The notes under the pieces were generated by a model that saw only the letters and a list, made by a program, of their open reading frames with translations, was not told where the DNA came from and searched no databases. A DNA stretch of 64,000 nt from Parapristionchus giblindavisi (lineage: Eukaryota; Nematoda; Chromadorea; Rhabditida; Diplogasteridae): positions 201,001-265,000 of the forward strand of contig CALSFV010000085.1 in the NCBI GenBank assembly GCA_943737045.1, read 5' to 3'. Shown piece after piece: positions 34,388 to 46,028 of this stretch. The translations under genes were made by a program, and so were the position numbers. Numbering within the stretch: position 1 is the first letter of the stretch; each line of letters starts with the position of its first letter.

Positions 34388-35875
34388 ATGACTGATTCAG
34401 GTGGAACCAAATCGAGTGATTCAAATGGAATGAACTCTATGATGGATACGTTCATGAAGATGATGTTCAAGATGCAAGAAGAGTCTGATAAGAGAGTTGA
34501 GAAACTAATCAGAGCTCTCAATGAATCGAATGGAGCGAGAGTTACGACTGATCCTACAGTAACCTCAGGTAACAGTAGCCAAAGTGTGCATACTGTAAGT
34601 GGCCCATCGATTGATGCACTTGAAGCTAGAATAAATGAGTTCCAATATGAACCTGAAGATGAGTGTTCGTTCGAGAATTGGTATGATAGATACAAAGACA
34701 TCTTCGAACATGATATGATTCACTTAGATGAGAAACTCAGAGTGAGAATCTTGTTGAGACATTTGAGTACAAAATGCAATTCACAGTATAAGAATCATTT
34801 GTCACCTAAAGATGTGTATGATGAGACATTTGAGAATACAGTGAAAGAATTGACTAATCTATTCGGTAGACAAGTTTCGGATTTCGAACTACGTCTAAGA
34901 TTTCTCAATCAAAGAATGTCTACACTTGGATTGACTGATGTCAAGAAATTTGCATCTGAAGTCAACAATCTATATCAGAAGGGAAAGATGAAGGAGATTA
35001 CAGAAGACGAATTGAAGGTCACTGTATTCCTTGCAGGTCTTGATCTACCAAACCTGAAAAAGGCTCGAACAAATCTGATGAACATTGTGAATAACAAACA
35101 AGATATCACATTGAATGAACTCGTAGAGAAGTTCTCTACACTTCAAGCACTTGAAAGAGATGTTGCTGCAGTAGAAGATCAAAATAATGTCTACTTGTTA
35201 CGTGATAATAAGTCGAACAAGGTGAACGATGATACCGCTGAGGTTGATTCGAAGACAAAAAGTGATAAGAGTTCATCAGATAATAAATGTGCTTATTGTG
35301 ATAGACATGGTCATGCAGTGCATGAATGCTGGAAGAAATATCCAGATAAACGACCAAAGAAAGATTACAAAAGAAATAAATTCTATAAGAGAAAGAATAA
35401 CAATGCTGTGTTCTGTAATCAGGTCGTCGGTAATAGAGTCTATGCACAAGTCAATGTTAATGGAAAGAACATTGAATTCCAAGTAGATACTGGTTCAGAT
35501 CTAACCTTTATCTCCAAGAATGTATGGAAAACACTGGGATCTCCCACTCTAAAAGAGGGAAGAATACAGGCTAAGTGTGCAAATGGCACAGGTGTATCCA
35601 TACTCGGAAAATTTCATTGTAAAATGAAATATAAGAATGATGAGAATAGGGGATTTGTTTATGTAACAGATTCACCTGTAAATTTAATCGGAACTGATTG
35701 GTTCTGGAAACTGAATCTCATCAGATCATTACAGAAGGAAGTTGAAGATCAACTCGTAATGAATCAAATCAAGAATCCAATCAAGGTACCACTTGAACCA
35801 TGGCCATCAACTGATAGACCAATGGAGCGAATTCACATTGAATTCGCAGGACCTATGAATGGAAGTATTACTTGA
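34388..35875 (+). CDS. Gag-protease ORF of the gypsy element, fused to integrase N-terminal remnant
   Basis: A 495-codon ORF. The first 290 residues are capsid-like. A CCHC zinc knuckle is at C301, C304, H309, C314. The aspartic protease active site DTGSD is at 367-371, followed by TFISKNVW and LIGTDW. The sequence then passes abruptly to PLEPWPSTDRP, which precedes the integrase core in full-length elements. This indicates an internal deletion of RT and RNase H. The ORF ends at a stop a few codons into the integrase core because of a one-base frame change within GGAAGT (about 35862). It is read from the first ATG after a leader of about 270 bp. Confidence 0.9.
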   Translation: MTDSGGTKSSDSNGMNSMMDTFMKMMFKMQEESDKRVEKLIRALNESNGARVTTDPTVTSGNSSQSVHTVSGPSIDALEARINEFQYEPEDECSFENWYDRYKDIFEHDMIHLDEKLRVRILLRHLSTKCNSQYKNHLSPKDVYDETFENTVKELTNLFGRQVSDFELRLRFLNQRMSTLGLTDVKKFASEVNNLYQKGKMKEITEDELKVTVFLAGLDLPNLKKARTNLMNIVNNKQDITLNELVEKFSTLQALERDVAAVEDQNNVYLLRDNKSNKVNDDTAEVDSKTKSDKSSSDNKCAYCDRHGHAVHECWKKYPDKRPKKDYKRNKFYKRKNNNAVFCNQVVGNRVYAQVNVNGKNIEFQVDTGSDLTFISKNVWKTLGSPTLKEGRIQAKCANGTGVSILGKFHCKMKYKNDENRGFVYVTDSPVNLIGTDWFWKLNLIRSLQKEVEDQLVMNQIKNPIKVPLEPWPSTDRPMERIHIEFAGPMNGSIT

Positions 35876-36669
35876 TTATCGTAGATGCACACAGTAAATG
35901 GCCTGAAGTAATAGAAATGGATAGAATAACTACTGATTCTATCATCACACATATTCACAAGTTCATATCTGCATATGGTTGTCCAGAAACATTGGTCAGT
36001 GATAACGGAACACAATTCACTTCGAGTGATTTCCGAGAACACTGTAACAAGTACGGTATCAATCACGTCCTCACTCCACCATATCATCCTCAATCAAATG
36101 GTCAAGTAGAACGATTCGTTGATATATTCAAACGAACACTCCTCAAATTGAAAGGAGAACGACCTGAAGTAGAGAATGTTCAAACATTTCTCATGTCTTA
36201 TCGATCGAATCCGAATAGACAACTAGCTGATAAGTCACCAGCTGAAGTATTCCTCGGACGTAAGCTGAGAACAAGGCTAAGTCTCTTGGTTCCAAGTTGT
36301 AGATCAGATAAGAAGGATGAAGATATGAAACACCAGTTTGACCTGAAACATGGTGCAAAACACAAAGAATTCAAAACTGGTGATAAGGTCTACTACCGTG
36401 ATAAAGATGGACCTAATAATGTGAAATGGAGTGAAGCAATCATTGTAGATAAACTCGGTCGAGTTGTTTATCTCATTGATAAGGGAGGAAGGAGAAAGAA
36501 GGCTCACGCCAATCAATTAATCTCCCGAACAGATCAAGATGAAAATTATATACTTGATCTTCTAATCGATTCATTCGATATCAAGAAGCCGACAGAAGAA
36601 ACTACGAAGGATAATTCAACTGGAGCTGCCATCGTCATGCCTATCCCAGACCCCTCAAGCAAGGCATAA
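35872..36669 (+). CDS. Integrase catalytic and C-terminal domains of the gypsy element
   Basis: The frame is shifted by one from the gag-protease ORF. The catalytic triad is D5 (VDAHSKW), D44 (SDNGTQF) and E80 (SNGQVE), with 35 residues between the second and third, as in retroviral-type integrases. HPQSNGQVERF is the family signature. The C-terminal region has the usual small barrel (VYYRDKDG, KWSEAIIVDKLGRVVYLI) without a chromodomain. It inserts cDNA into the genome. Its apparent ATG is probably incidental, as the domain would normally be made as part of the polyprotein. Confidence 0.9.
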   Translation: MIIVDAHSKWPEVIEMDRITTDSIITHIHKFISAYGCPETLVSDNGTQFTSSDFREHCNKYGINHVLTPPYHPQSNGQVERFVDIFKRTLLKLKGERPEVENVQTFLMSYRSNPNRQLADKSPAEVFLGRKLRTRLSLLVPSCRSDKKDEDMKHQFDLKHGAKHKEFKTGDKVYYRDKDGPNNVKWSEAIIVDKLGRVVYLIDKGGRRKKAHANQLISRTDQDENYILDLLIDSFDIKKPTEETTKDNSTGAAIVMPIPDPSSKA

Positions 36670-36797
36670 TATCGTCCGTTCAGAGACCGAAGGCCCGTTG
36701 TTAGTAAAACCTCCAACTGTAGTAGTTACGTTAGTTCAATTGTAAATTAGTTTTATTGTATTGATTATCGATTCTGTTGCCTTTAACTTAGAATCTT

Positions 36798-36807
36798 AGG
36801 AAGGAGG
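36798..36807 (+). promoter_or_regulatory. Polypurine tract
   Basis: The purine-rich GGAAGGAGG lies directly before the 3' LTR, the usual priming site for plus-strand DNA. A 43-bp direct repeat (CCCCTCAAGCAAGGCATAAT...) occurs both in the leader (34157-34200) and near here (36651-36693). Confidence 0.7.
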
Positions 36808-37056
36808 TGTTGTGTAGTGTAATCTAATCTAGTTAGCATATTACAATTATCATATAGCTAATACATAATAGTCATTGTGCATTATCCCTAATTATCATAT
36901 CTATTACTCTACACATGATTCTCCAATTCATTCTTAGCTTAGCTTAGGTTACAAGTAGGTCTCTTTCTATTCTTGTCTTAGCCTCGAACTCTATTATATT
37001 TGTGATAAACTTGTATTGGTTACTACTCTAGTCTCCACATATCAAGGTATCCAACA
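36808..37056 (+). repeat. 3' LTR
   Basis: 249 bp, near-identical to the 5' LTR. It is followed by the AATCT duplication. Confidence 0.92.
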
Positions 37057-37061
37057 AATCT

Positions 37062-38700
37062 GAACAAAAGTGCCCCTTTATTGGTTGTGTATGAAGTGAG
37101 TTATTAATATTCTACGGAAGGCTGTTTTGGAAAATGGCAAAACGAACTTCTATATAGTAAGGGCCCCAACCAGTGATGGCCTGAAGGAATAGTGATGATA
37201 TGAATACTGAATGAAGCAATGAAATCATAATTTATAAAGGAACTCTGTTGATTGTGAATAGCAACTGAATCGATAGAATGAATAAGTAAAGCTATATAGT
37301 ATCACGGGAACTAACGCTAAGGTTACCTTAACTAAAGAAACTCTGCTGACAAGGGAAGCACAACTTGAGACGGAACTAATTCTGTAAGGGACCCATATAG
37401 GTTGTTAGGGTTGAGGGGGGGGGGGGGCGACAAAACTGTTTTTAAAAGCTGCATCGCGTCTGCATGTTTAGCTGATTTTTACAAACTTCCTCAACTTCAT
37501 TTGCATTGTATTATCAACATTTCAGAGTTTTATCATTCGAATAGAATACGGTGAATATGTATACGAGGGGAACTACACCTAAATAATCAGCATTGGTGCA
37601 AGTTCTCCCAGAAACATTCGAAGTAGAACTTGGGACAAAGAATACATCCTTCTTCCTTGCATTCACATGGATATTTGCTGTCTTTTCCGAATATGTAGGC
37701 CTTGGGGCAGAGAATTCTGGAGGGTGGTGGATAATAACTAATCGAAATTATCGATTAGTAGGTCCGCGGTGCAGCTTTTGAAAACCGTAGCAAGTGGTGC
37801 TTCCCTTGTGAGCATCGCCCTATCTTTATCGGGGGCTGCTGTGCTCTCTGTTAATTTTTTCCGCCAGTTATCGCGAACTGAATCGGTTACGGTAGAAGAG
37901 GTTATGGCGGTAAGGTCGTCGGCAAAAGGTAATCAGGATATTATAGAATTACAAAAGTTTTCCAGGCACTTTTTCGGTTTCTGGCCACCCCCCCCCCCCC
38001 CTAATCTCGCAATCATTTCGCGTAGTAACCGACCCTCTTCTCGGTTGTGGCAAAAACAACCGCATCATGGTTGGTAGAATGATGAAATGAGAGTTTTGTC
38101 TCCTCTTTTCCCATACTCTCTCATCCTAATCCAATTTGATTTTCATAACACCCCCATTCCCCTATAAAAGCATTCGATCTCTTCTCTCCGGTTCAGTCCT
38201 GAGGTCTCCCATTTTGAGGAGAGCTCGGGGAGCATTTCGCCCCCGTGGACATCGTCCTCTCAGTGAGGACGACCGCACCTTTCGATCGAAAAGATCGAAA
38301 TGGAGGGGGGTGAATGAGGGGGGGGGGGGGGTGGCCAGTAGAGACCGCCAAATGACTAGAGAAAGTGATATTTAAATGAGGGAGGCAATTGGCTAATCAC
38401 CTCTCCTTTGTTATACTGTTCATTTTCATTTCTTGCCATAGTTCAATCGGCTGATTCTCTCTCATTCTCGCTAACAATAAATGGTCTTTCCTCTTTCATT
38501 CCTATTTAACTTTTTCTCGTGTTGTAACAACAACCGGTCTCTTTGCTCTTTCGAAGAGCAAGAGAATAGAGAAGTGGTGGCCTAGTGGGTAGTCTTATCT
38601 CAAAATATTTTGCTCGTATGTTCAATTTTCTCAAGATAATTTCTTTTTTGCTATTTTTTTCAAAGCATGAAATCAAAAATTTCTTAACAACAAAATAAAA
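37062..38700. other. Old dispersed repeat without genes
   Basis: 37806-37950 is a direct diverged copy of 33723-33860 (ATCGGGGGCTG..., GGTTACGGTAGAAGAGGTTA...). 37062-37370 resembles 40970-41110. Homopolymer runs of G or C occur at 37418, 37988 and 38322. No convincing gene is present. Confidence 0.5.
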
Positions 38701-38737
38701 GTAACATTTTTTTTTGAATATCTAGGTGCCAAGATAT

Positions 38738-38800
38738 CATCTCCCTCTCCCTCTCTCCCTCTCCCTCTCCCTCTCCCTCTCCCTCTCCCTCTCCCTCTTG
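38738..38800. repeat. (CTCCCT)n microsatellite
   Basis: About ten copies of CTCCCT with one interruption. The minus-strand ORF rich in GEGE and RERE is an artefact of this repeat. Confidence 0.95.
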
Positions 38801-38828
38801 ATCGTCTTCCCTCGTATCCCTGTTGTCG

Positions 38829-38917
38829 CCCAAGAGTAGATATATATACACATATCTACTCTTGGGAGACTCTTGGGGCCGAGATATATGCAAATATCTC
38901 GGCCCCAAGAGTCACCA
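38829..38917. other. Two adjacent near-perfect hairpins
   Basis: 38829-38868 pairs CCCAAGAGTAGATAT with ATATCTACTCTTGGG. 38869-38916 pairs GACTCTTGGGGCCGAGATAT with its complement around a short loop. The stems are 15 to 20 bp with almost no mismatch. The two hairpins share CTCTTGGG, so alternative pairing between them is possible. Confidence 0.8.
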
Positions 38918-39337
38918 GGAAAAATTGTCAATTGAAAAACTTCTTATCTTTTGGAGACCTATCGAATGGCATATGCTTCATCCCGAAAGTCTACGTTCAC
39001 TCTTTAGCCACGGACAGTTCATTTGTCAAGATACTTTTGGCCAAACGCATCTTGGAAGGTATATATAGCCGTCTCTCGAAGTCATTCGTATAACACGATA
39101 TACCTATGTTCGGTGTCAACCGTCTCTCGAGAAGAAAAAATCACTCCTCTCATTTTCTCATTCGTCTATGGTATATCGCTGTTTGGCGGGTTCTAGTGGC
39201 CAGAAACCGAAGAAGTTCCGTTTTTCATACATCACGCAAATGCCGAACTTAGTAAACTTCTCCACCGTTGAGTAAAACGCACTCCAAAATTTTCGCCAAA
39301 TTTCGGGAGGTTTTCCGAACGTTTTGTAAATGCATAT

Positions 39338-40683
39338 AACACGGATCTCCTGTAATAATGAAAGAAGCCAACCGACAGTTTTTAAACTTTTCTCACCGAT
39401 TTGGATAAGATTTATATGATTTACCATAGTGAGATAAAGGAGAAGGCCTAGGCACTTGATTTCGCCAAATTTGCATTTTTATCGATTTTTTGATCTTCCA
39501 CTTCTGGCAGCCATATCTCACTCAATTTTTGACCTACAACAAAAATTGTTTTTTTCCAATCGATTCGAAATGAACTAATCTAGAAGATACTCAAGAAAGG
39601 ATACGTGCATAAACGCGATCTTCTACCTGTTTTCTTCAAAAAACTGATTTTTTGAGTACAAAATGCTAATTTTCTCAAAACTTTTCCACAAAGGATACGA
39701 TTTTTATTCGCGATTCTGATTCCCCATCCCCGAATTGAGGTACGTGCATATTTCATCAGTCATAACTCACGACATGCCATATCGATCCTCAGAGGGAGCC
39801 GGACTTTGCGTTATTTTCATTCAAAAAAACATTTCTTATCTCACCTCTCCTCATTTTCATGCAAATTCTCAAAAAAGTATACCAATCGAAAGCTCTCGAC
39901 GAGCTCTACAAAAATGATTTAGTAGTACAAGTCATGAAATTTGACCGTATTCAAGATATTCTAGAAAATCCGTTTTTTTCACTGGCAATTGTTGTGCAAT
40001 GTAATCGAATCACAATGAAACATTGCTCTTTGCGTTCTCCAATGTGTGTTTTTTTACAAATTATTTGTTAATAATGCTAAAGGAACCATCTAAATCATTT
40101 TTGTAGAGCTCGTCGAGAGCTTTCGATTGGTATACTTTTTTGAGAATTTGCATGAAAATGAGGTGAGATAAGAAATGTATTTTTGAATGAAAATAACGCA
40201 AAGTCCGGCTCCCTCTGAGGATCGATATGGCTTGTCGTGAGTTATGACTGATGAAATATGTACGTACCTCAATTCGGGGATGGGGAATCAGAATCGCGAA
40301 TAAAAATCGTATCCTTTGTGGAAAAGTTTTGAGAAAATTAGCATTTTGTACTCAAAAAATCAGTTTTTTGAAGAAAACAGGTAGAAGATCGCGTTTATGC
40401 ACGTATCCTTTCTTGAGTATCTTCTAGATTAGTTCATTTCGAATCGATTGAAAAAAAAATTTTTTTGTTGTAGGTCAAAAATTGAGTGAGATATGGCTGC
40501 CAGAAGTGGAAGATCAAAAAATCGATAAAAATGCAAATTTGGCGAAATCAAGTGCCTAGGCCTTCTCCTTTACCTCACTATGGTCAATCATATAAATCTC
40601 ATCCAAATCGGTGAGAAAAGTTTAAAAACTGTCGGGAAAAGGTCTCATTTTCCTACGTTTTTACAGGAGACCCGTGATAATTT
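39338..40683. mobile_element. Foldback element related to 14333-16162
   Basis: The ends carry the AACACGGATCTCCTGTAA / TTTTTACAGGAGACCCGTGA pair seen at 14333 and 16162. Arms of about 570 bp (39440-40010 and 40060-40580) match closely around a centre near 40040. No protein-coding capacity is seen. Confidence 0.7.
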
Positions 40684-40689
40684 TATGAC

Positions 40690-43000
40690 ATAGCGGCCGA
40701 AACACCATAGGGCACATTGCTAGTTAACGTATTTAATCAAAAAATTTATATTTAAAATGCATGCATACTTATTCTTGCACATCTAGTAATAATCTTAATT
40801 TAATTTCTGCTGAAAGCCCAATTAAATGACGAGAAAACGTCATAAATTCGATAAAATAATCGAAAATGAAATGTCGCGCGAATAAGTGGGCGGAGTCAGA
40901 GTATTGCGCGGCAAAGAGCGGAATTTGTATTGTTCGGACAGTTTTAATTCTATAATATCTGGCTACAATCTGAACAAAAGAGCGCCTTAATTGGTTGAGT
41001 ATGAAGTGAGTTATTAATATTCTACGGAAGGCTATTTTGGAAAATGGCAAAACGAACTTCTATATAGTAAGAGCCCCCATCCAATGGCCTGAAGGTATGA
41101 TATGAATACTGATGATATGAAATGAAATCGCAATTTAGCACTAAACCCGTGATTGAATTGACATTCTTTGAAATGAAGCAAGCACACGCGACGCGTCGCG
41201 CGTAAAATGTTGACGCGCAAAATTATGGTGTAAATCGATGTAATCGCGGTCGGAGAGTTTTGCATCGTGTTCTCCGTATTCGATTTAGTAAAGTTCGAAG
41301 TAATCAATATTTAAATGGCTTTAGGGAATTTTTTAAATCCGTTCGAAACTTTCTCCTTCGCCTATGCTGATGTTAATGCCGAAAATCGCATGGCTCTATC
41401 TTTTTTAGCTCATAATCGTAATTTTGCTCTTTGCCTTCTTGGCCACCGCGCTACTACCGCAGTAAATGATTTTTTTTTAGGAATACTTGCCTCCCAAGAG
41501 ATAGTGGATGAGTGGAAAAACGACAAAATAAAGGAGTCGTGAATACAGGTCCATGGGGATTTTTTTTCAACTCTGGCAATTGTCGTTTCCAAGAACACAC
41601 GAATAAAAAAATTATAAAGAAAAAGTCAGAAAATGCACCACCATAATAATACACGAAGGACATGGATATTGATCGATGATCTCACTCTCACTCTATCTCT
41701 CTGCCTCTCACAGCCTCGTTGTAAGCTGGCGCATGACATCTCAGTGCCTCCCCTCCCTCTCTTTTCGTTTCTCTCTCTCCACAAAACACGAAAGTATTGA
41801 GAAAAAATGAGCATAGAGAAAGAGAGATATGACTATATGGTAGAATATAAGAGAAATGACTGGCGAATCCTTTCTTACAACAAGGTTGTGAGAGGCAGAT
41901 GGGAGCAGAGAGATAGTGAGAGTGAGACCTTCGATCAATATCGCGTGCGCATTCTCTAGCTGCAACACACTCTCTAACGCTCTCTCACTCTCTAGCTCTC
42001 TCTCATCTCTCATCTCATCTGCGTGTCTGACCCGGTCTGAGTGTCTGTGCTCTAGCAAGAGATGTCACAATGAAAGAAAACGACACAATTAAGAGATTCT
42101 AAGGAATTGTTCGAGATTTTTCCATATTTGTCCTTATTTTTCAATTTTACAACTTTCTGTGTATTTTGAATAGTGGTTAAGGAAATATAACTGATTCTTT
42201 TTTTATAGTATGGAAAAATTTGTCTTTTTTCACCAGTGTTGCGCGGAAAATTTTCCGGCCGAAAATTTTTCCGTTTTCCCGACCCTTTTCGGTAAATTTT
42301 CCGAAAAATACCGGAAGACCGGAAAAAAATAAACATATCAAATATACATTTAAAAAACAATATTTGAAGATTTTTTTAGTGATTTTTATCTGACCGGTCA
42401 TATTTCTGTTCCATAGTTCCAGGGCTATGCATTTTTCGTTTTTCCATTTTTCGAATTCGTCGACTTTTCGACTTTTTTCGAACAATTTTTTCGTCGAAAA
42501 TTTTTTCAATTTTTTTCTCGAAAAATCGAAAAAAGAAGACTGATAATAGTACTTAAAATTGATTGTTTTATCAATTCGGTATTATTTGACAGTTCTGCAG
42601 TTGCATTCCAGGCAATGTTTTTAATAATTTGATCATATTTTACAGGGTGCGCCATAATTACCCGGACTGATTTCACCATTATGATTCCTATGCATCCAAT
42701 GCATATGCGCAACCCCTATTGTAGCATTATGATGAATGGTCATTGGCCACTCCGTATGCAAGGTTTCAAGTCAGTTGGTCAAGTCTTCTAGTAATGAGAA
42801 ACAGGGCTGGGATTTTTTGAAAATAATTTCAAAAAATTTTTTGATCAAAAATTCAAAAAATGGCTCAAAAAATTTTTGAAAAAATTCTTTACTTTGTTTA
42901 AAAGGATAATAAGCAATTCAGAAGCATCATTTTTGCCTGAAAAGTGGTTAAAACAGTGAATTACGCAATTAACCAATTTCTGAAACATGAAAAACATGAT
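40690..43000. other. Mixed unassigned DNA
   Basis: 40958-41110 is the unoccupied counterpart of the gypsy insertion site and its right flank. A 75-codon plus-strand ORF at 41315-41542 starts with ATG and has no recognised domain. 41640-42060 is GA/CT-rich. 42643-42790 holds a terminal repeat TACAGGGTGCGCCATAATTA and flank of the maT family seen at 33567. No confident gene. Confidence 0.4.
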
Positions 43001-43004
43001 ACTA

Positions 43005-43470
43005 TATTTTTTCACTTTTTAAAGCAGAAGAGCTACATATAATTGATCTAATAGAATTACTAAACGATTTTGGATTAGGACATATAATCGAGCTATTGGG
43101 AAGAGAGTTCCAAACGTTTACAATACGATTAGAAAAGAGATGAGAGAAACGAGTGGATCTACAAGGGTGTTTACGAAGAATATAGTTGTGTCTACGGGAA
43201 ATTCTAGAGGGTGATGATAAAAGAAAGGTGGGATTGTCTATGCTAACTAATCCATGCACTACTTTATAAGTGAAACTCAAGTCTATATGGGTGCGTCTTT
43301 GCTCAAGGAGATCAAGGTTTAGGTGTGATAATCGATTCGAATAAGAGGTAGGAGTGAGACCGCATTTGGCATATATACTACGTGTAAATGATCTTTCAAC
43401 TTTCTCTATGAGGTCGATAAGATATTGTTCGCGTGGAGACCATATTTCGCAAGCATACTCTAGTATAGGG
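43005..43470 (-). pseudogene. CR1/jockey-like LINE C-terminal fragment
   Basis: On the minus strand from 43470: LEYACEIWSP, IEKVERSFTRS, LNLDLLEQRRTH, then SFTYKVVHGLV and RIVNVWNSLPNSSI. This is the conserved end of CR1/jockey-type RT proteins. The start and the RT core are missing. It stays open over about 150 codons. It differs from the family at 20782-24481. Confidence 0.85.
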
Positions 43471-43474
43471 GGCG

Positions 43475-43525
43475 ATCATCTCGCCAACGATCATTTCGCC
43501 AACGATCATTTCGCCAACGGATCAT
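43475..43525. repeat. Short tandem repeat
   Basis: Three copies of CGATCATTTCGCCAA lie at the upstream limit of the LINE fragment and the start of the following foldback. Confidence 0.8.
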
Positions 43526-43534
43526 AAATCTTTT

Positions 43535-45355
43535 AGGAGATGGCCTATGGAAACAAAACTTGTACCATTGTTATCAGTAGGGGTGTACGGTATTGTGCTA
43601 CCGTAACCGTCGGGAATCGCGAACTGATTTTTTTCATTCAACCCATGACCCGGGCACACACAGAAAAAGCTGTTACTGGGAGCACTCGTTCGACCTTATC
43701 CTCATTAGATTGAATCACCCGGGTGTTCACAGAAACAGACAAAATGAGTGTTATTGCGATAACGCGCGGGGGTATTGTATGAAGCACTCAAAGGGCTGTA
43801 AATAGCCCGCTACCCCCCCCCCCCGGACAGGCTGGTTCCTTCCCGTATTTTTGTTCCTTTCAGTTCATAGCATTTATTTCGTTCTATATCATGTTACAAG
43901 GGAAGTGTAAGAAATATCTTTTAGACCTATGGATGGGAGTATTTTTCCTCGATAGCTATAGGCAATATAAGGTCGGAACCAAAAAATCAGAACCTGGCAT
44001 GCACTTTCCGATTTTATATAAATAATTATATTTTGTACATGTTTAGGCGATGAAATAAGACTCCCCCTGATAGAGCACTTGAAAGATCACTAAGAACATG
44101 GCGGCGTGGTGTAGTGGTAATGTTCACCTCTTGATCACTATGTGGGTGGTTCGAATACACCTATGGGATTTTTCTTTTGCTGATTTTTAAACGTTTCGGA
44201 CTTGTAATTTTGATCCGAAAAAAATTAAAATCTTTTTCACAGTTTTTTTTATGTAGCTGTTGAACTTGAATTTTATCATTTATTGTAATCGGTTATTCAA
44301 TCGCATTTGGAGCGTTTCAAAAATAATCTCGTTTCAAAAATAGTAAAGGAAGAGTAGTTTAGAAAATTTGGCCAAACATTGTATGCACAAGTTATCAAAA
44401 TGTTATTCTTCCGTAGCCGCTTGGTACAGATGAACTCTCCCAAAATTAAACGATCACTATGCTATTAAACGAAATGTTGCTTTATTTTTTGCATTCCTAA
44501 ATGATAAAATTCAAGTTCAACAGCTACATAAAAACTGTGAAAAAGATTTTAATTTTTTTCTGATCAAAATAACTAGTCCGAAACGTTTAAAAATCAGCAA
44601 AAGAAAAACTCCATAGGTGTATTCGAACCACCCATATAGTGATCAAGAGGAGAAAACATTACCACTACACCACGCCGCCATGTTCTTATTCATCTTTCAA
44701 GTGCTCTATCAAGGGGAGTCTTATTTCATCGCCTAAACATGTACAAAATATAATTATTTATATAAAATCGGAAAGTGCATGCCAGGTTCTGATTTTTTGG
44801 TTCCTACCTTATATTGCCTATAGCTATCGAGGAAAAATACTCCCATCCATAGGTCTAAAAGATATTTCTTACACTTCCCTTGTTAGTTTAACTGTAATCA
44901 TTATAATATAAGAAAGATTTATCATCAAAATTAAAAACACAACAATTCAGTGGTAGTTTACATCGATAAACTGGTTTTAGCTACAACAAACAATACAAAA
45001 AATCTGGGTGCAATCAATAATTTTCGTTGTCATTTTGTTGAGAACGAGTCGATTGAGAGGACTCGCAGTGATGTCCATAGTCCGACTGCTCGCGACCATT
45101 GGATGAAGATGATGCTGTAATCATACGATACAAAATTAATCGATAAATCAAACTTTAACTATTACATTTTGCCAAGGGCAATCGACTCGGCAACGTATCA
45201 TAATTCGGATTGGAGATGGCTTATGGCAACAAATTAATTTTAAAATGAATTCCGAAAATAAAATCAGTTCATAATTTCAGACGATTACGATACCGTACAC
45301 TCCTACCGATAACATTGGTACAACTTTTGTTTCCATAGACCATCTCACAACAGTA
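43535..45355. repeat. Outer foldback enclosing the second Harbinger-like element
   Basis: 43540-43630 (GGAGATGGCCTATGGAAACA..., TACCATTGTTATCAGTA) is mirrored at 45215-45350 and is related to the arm block at 1320-1460 of the first TTAA foldback. A few exon-like GT...AG segments on the minus strand occur at about 45415-45480 but are not identified. Confidence 0.55.
43897..44882. mobile_element. Harbinger-like TTA-flanked foldback, 986 bp
   Basis: The ends CAAGGGAAGTGTAAGAAATA and complement are flanked by TTA (43894-43896, 44883-44885). Arms of about 375 bp each include a tRNA-like module (44105-44162, mirrored at 44620-44680). The centre is AT-rich and non-coding. It is a short relative of 4800-8755. 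Confidence 0.85.
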
Positions 45356-46028
45356 CACTTGAACTGGAAAAACGGGGGGCAGCCTTGGCTTTTCAATAAT
45401 GAATAAATCGATACTCACCCGCGCGCCTCCTGCCATCTTCGTCGACGAAACGCCATCACTGTAGACCAGTGCACTTGGCGAGTGAGCACTGAAACGAACT
45501 TAAATCAATAAATAAACTATTAAATATCATAAGCCAATCGATAAGCCAGAGAGTACCGTACATTACAAAACTCTTATTATGATCAACAAGCCTATCGGTA
45601 TCCCTTCATGTCCGCCTCCAGTCTATCTCGGTATTCGTCATCATACATTTTTGTTCGACTCACAATTGGAGGAAAAGTATAAACTGACCCGTAATTTCTC
45701 TAAAATTGTATAAACTGACCCGAATTCGCTAAAATTGCTTATTTTAAGTCTAAATTGCAATTTTTCGCTTCAAACCGATGACAAATCAATTATACGATAC
45801 ATGAGCGTCAATTCTATGATAATAATTGATACTAAAACCACGAATTACCTGAATAAATACTTCAATAAAGAAAATCCGAAAATATGGCTTACACCCTGGC
45901 GAAATATTTGTCAGTTTGCGATAGTGTGGGTGGTGTGGTATACTGTAGCGTGCGGATTTAACAGGAGAAGAATTAAATTGTTGAGTGCACAAACAGTATA
46001 CCTACCGTATAATATTTAGTCTATCTAC

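Larger units (their letters stand above)
33872..37056 (+). mobile_element. Ty3/gypsy-type LTR retrotransposon lacking its RT region
   Basis: The 249-bp LTRs begin TGTTGTGTAG and end TATCCAACA. A perfect 5-bp target duplication AATCT lies at 33867-33871 and 37057-37061. The interior has gag-protease and an integrase core, but the expected RT/RNase H (about 2 kb) is absent. The deletion junction lies near 35725-35745. One base difference was noted between the LTRs, so insertion is recent. An unoccupied form of the site, CTACAATCTGAACAAAAG, is present at 40960-40982. It must depend on a full-length relative for movement. Confidence 0.93.

Noticed and set aside
38684..38931. Minus-strand ORF with Gly-Glu or Arg-Glu repeats
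   Set aside because: Produced by the CTCCCT microsatellite.
41315..41542. 75-codon plus-strand ORF
   Set aside because: Plausible start but no recognised domain, no splice or neighbour support; left as unassigned.
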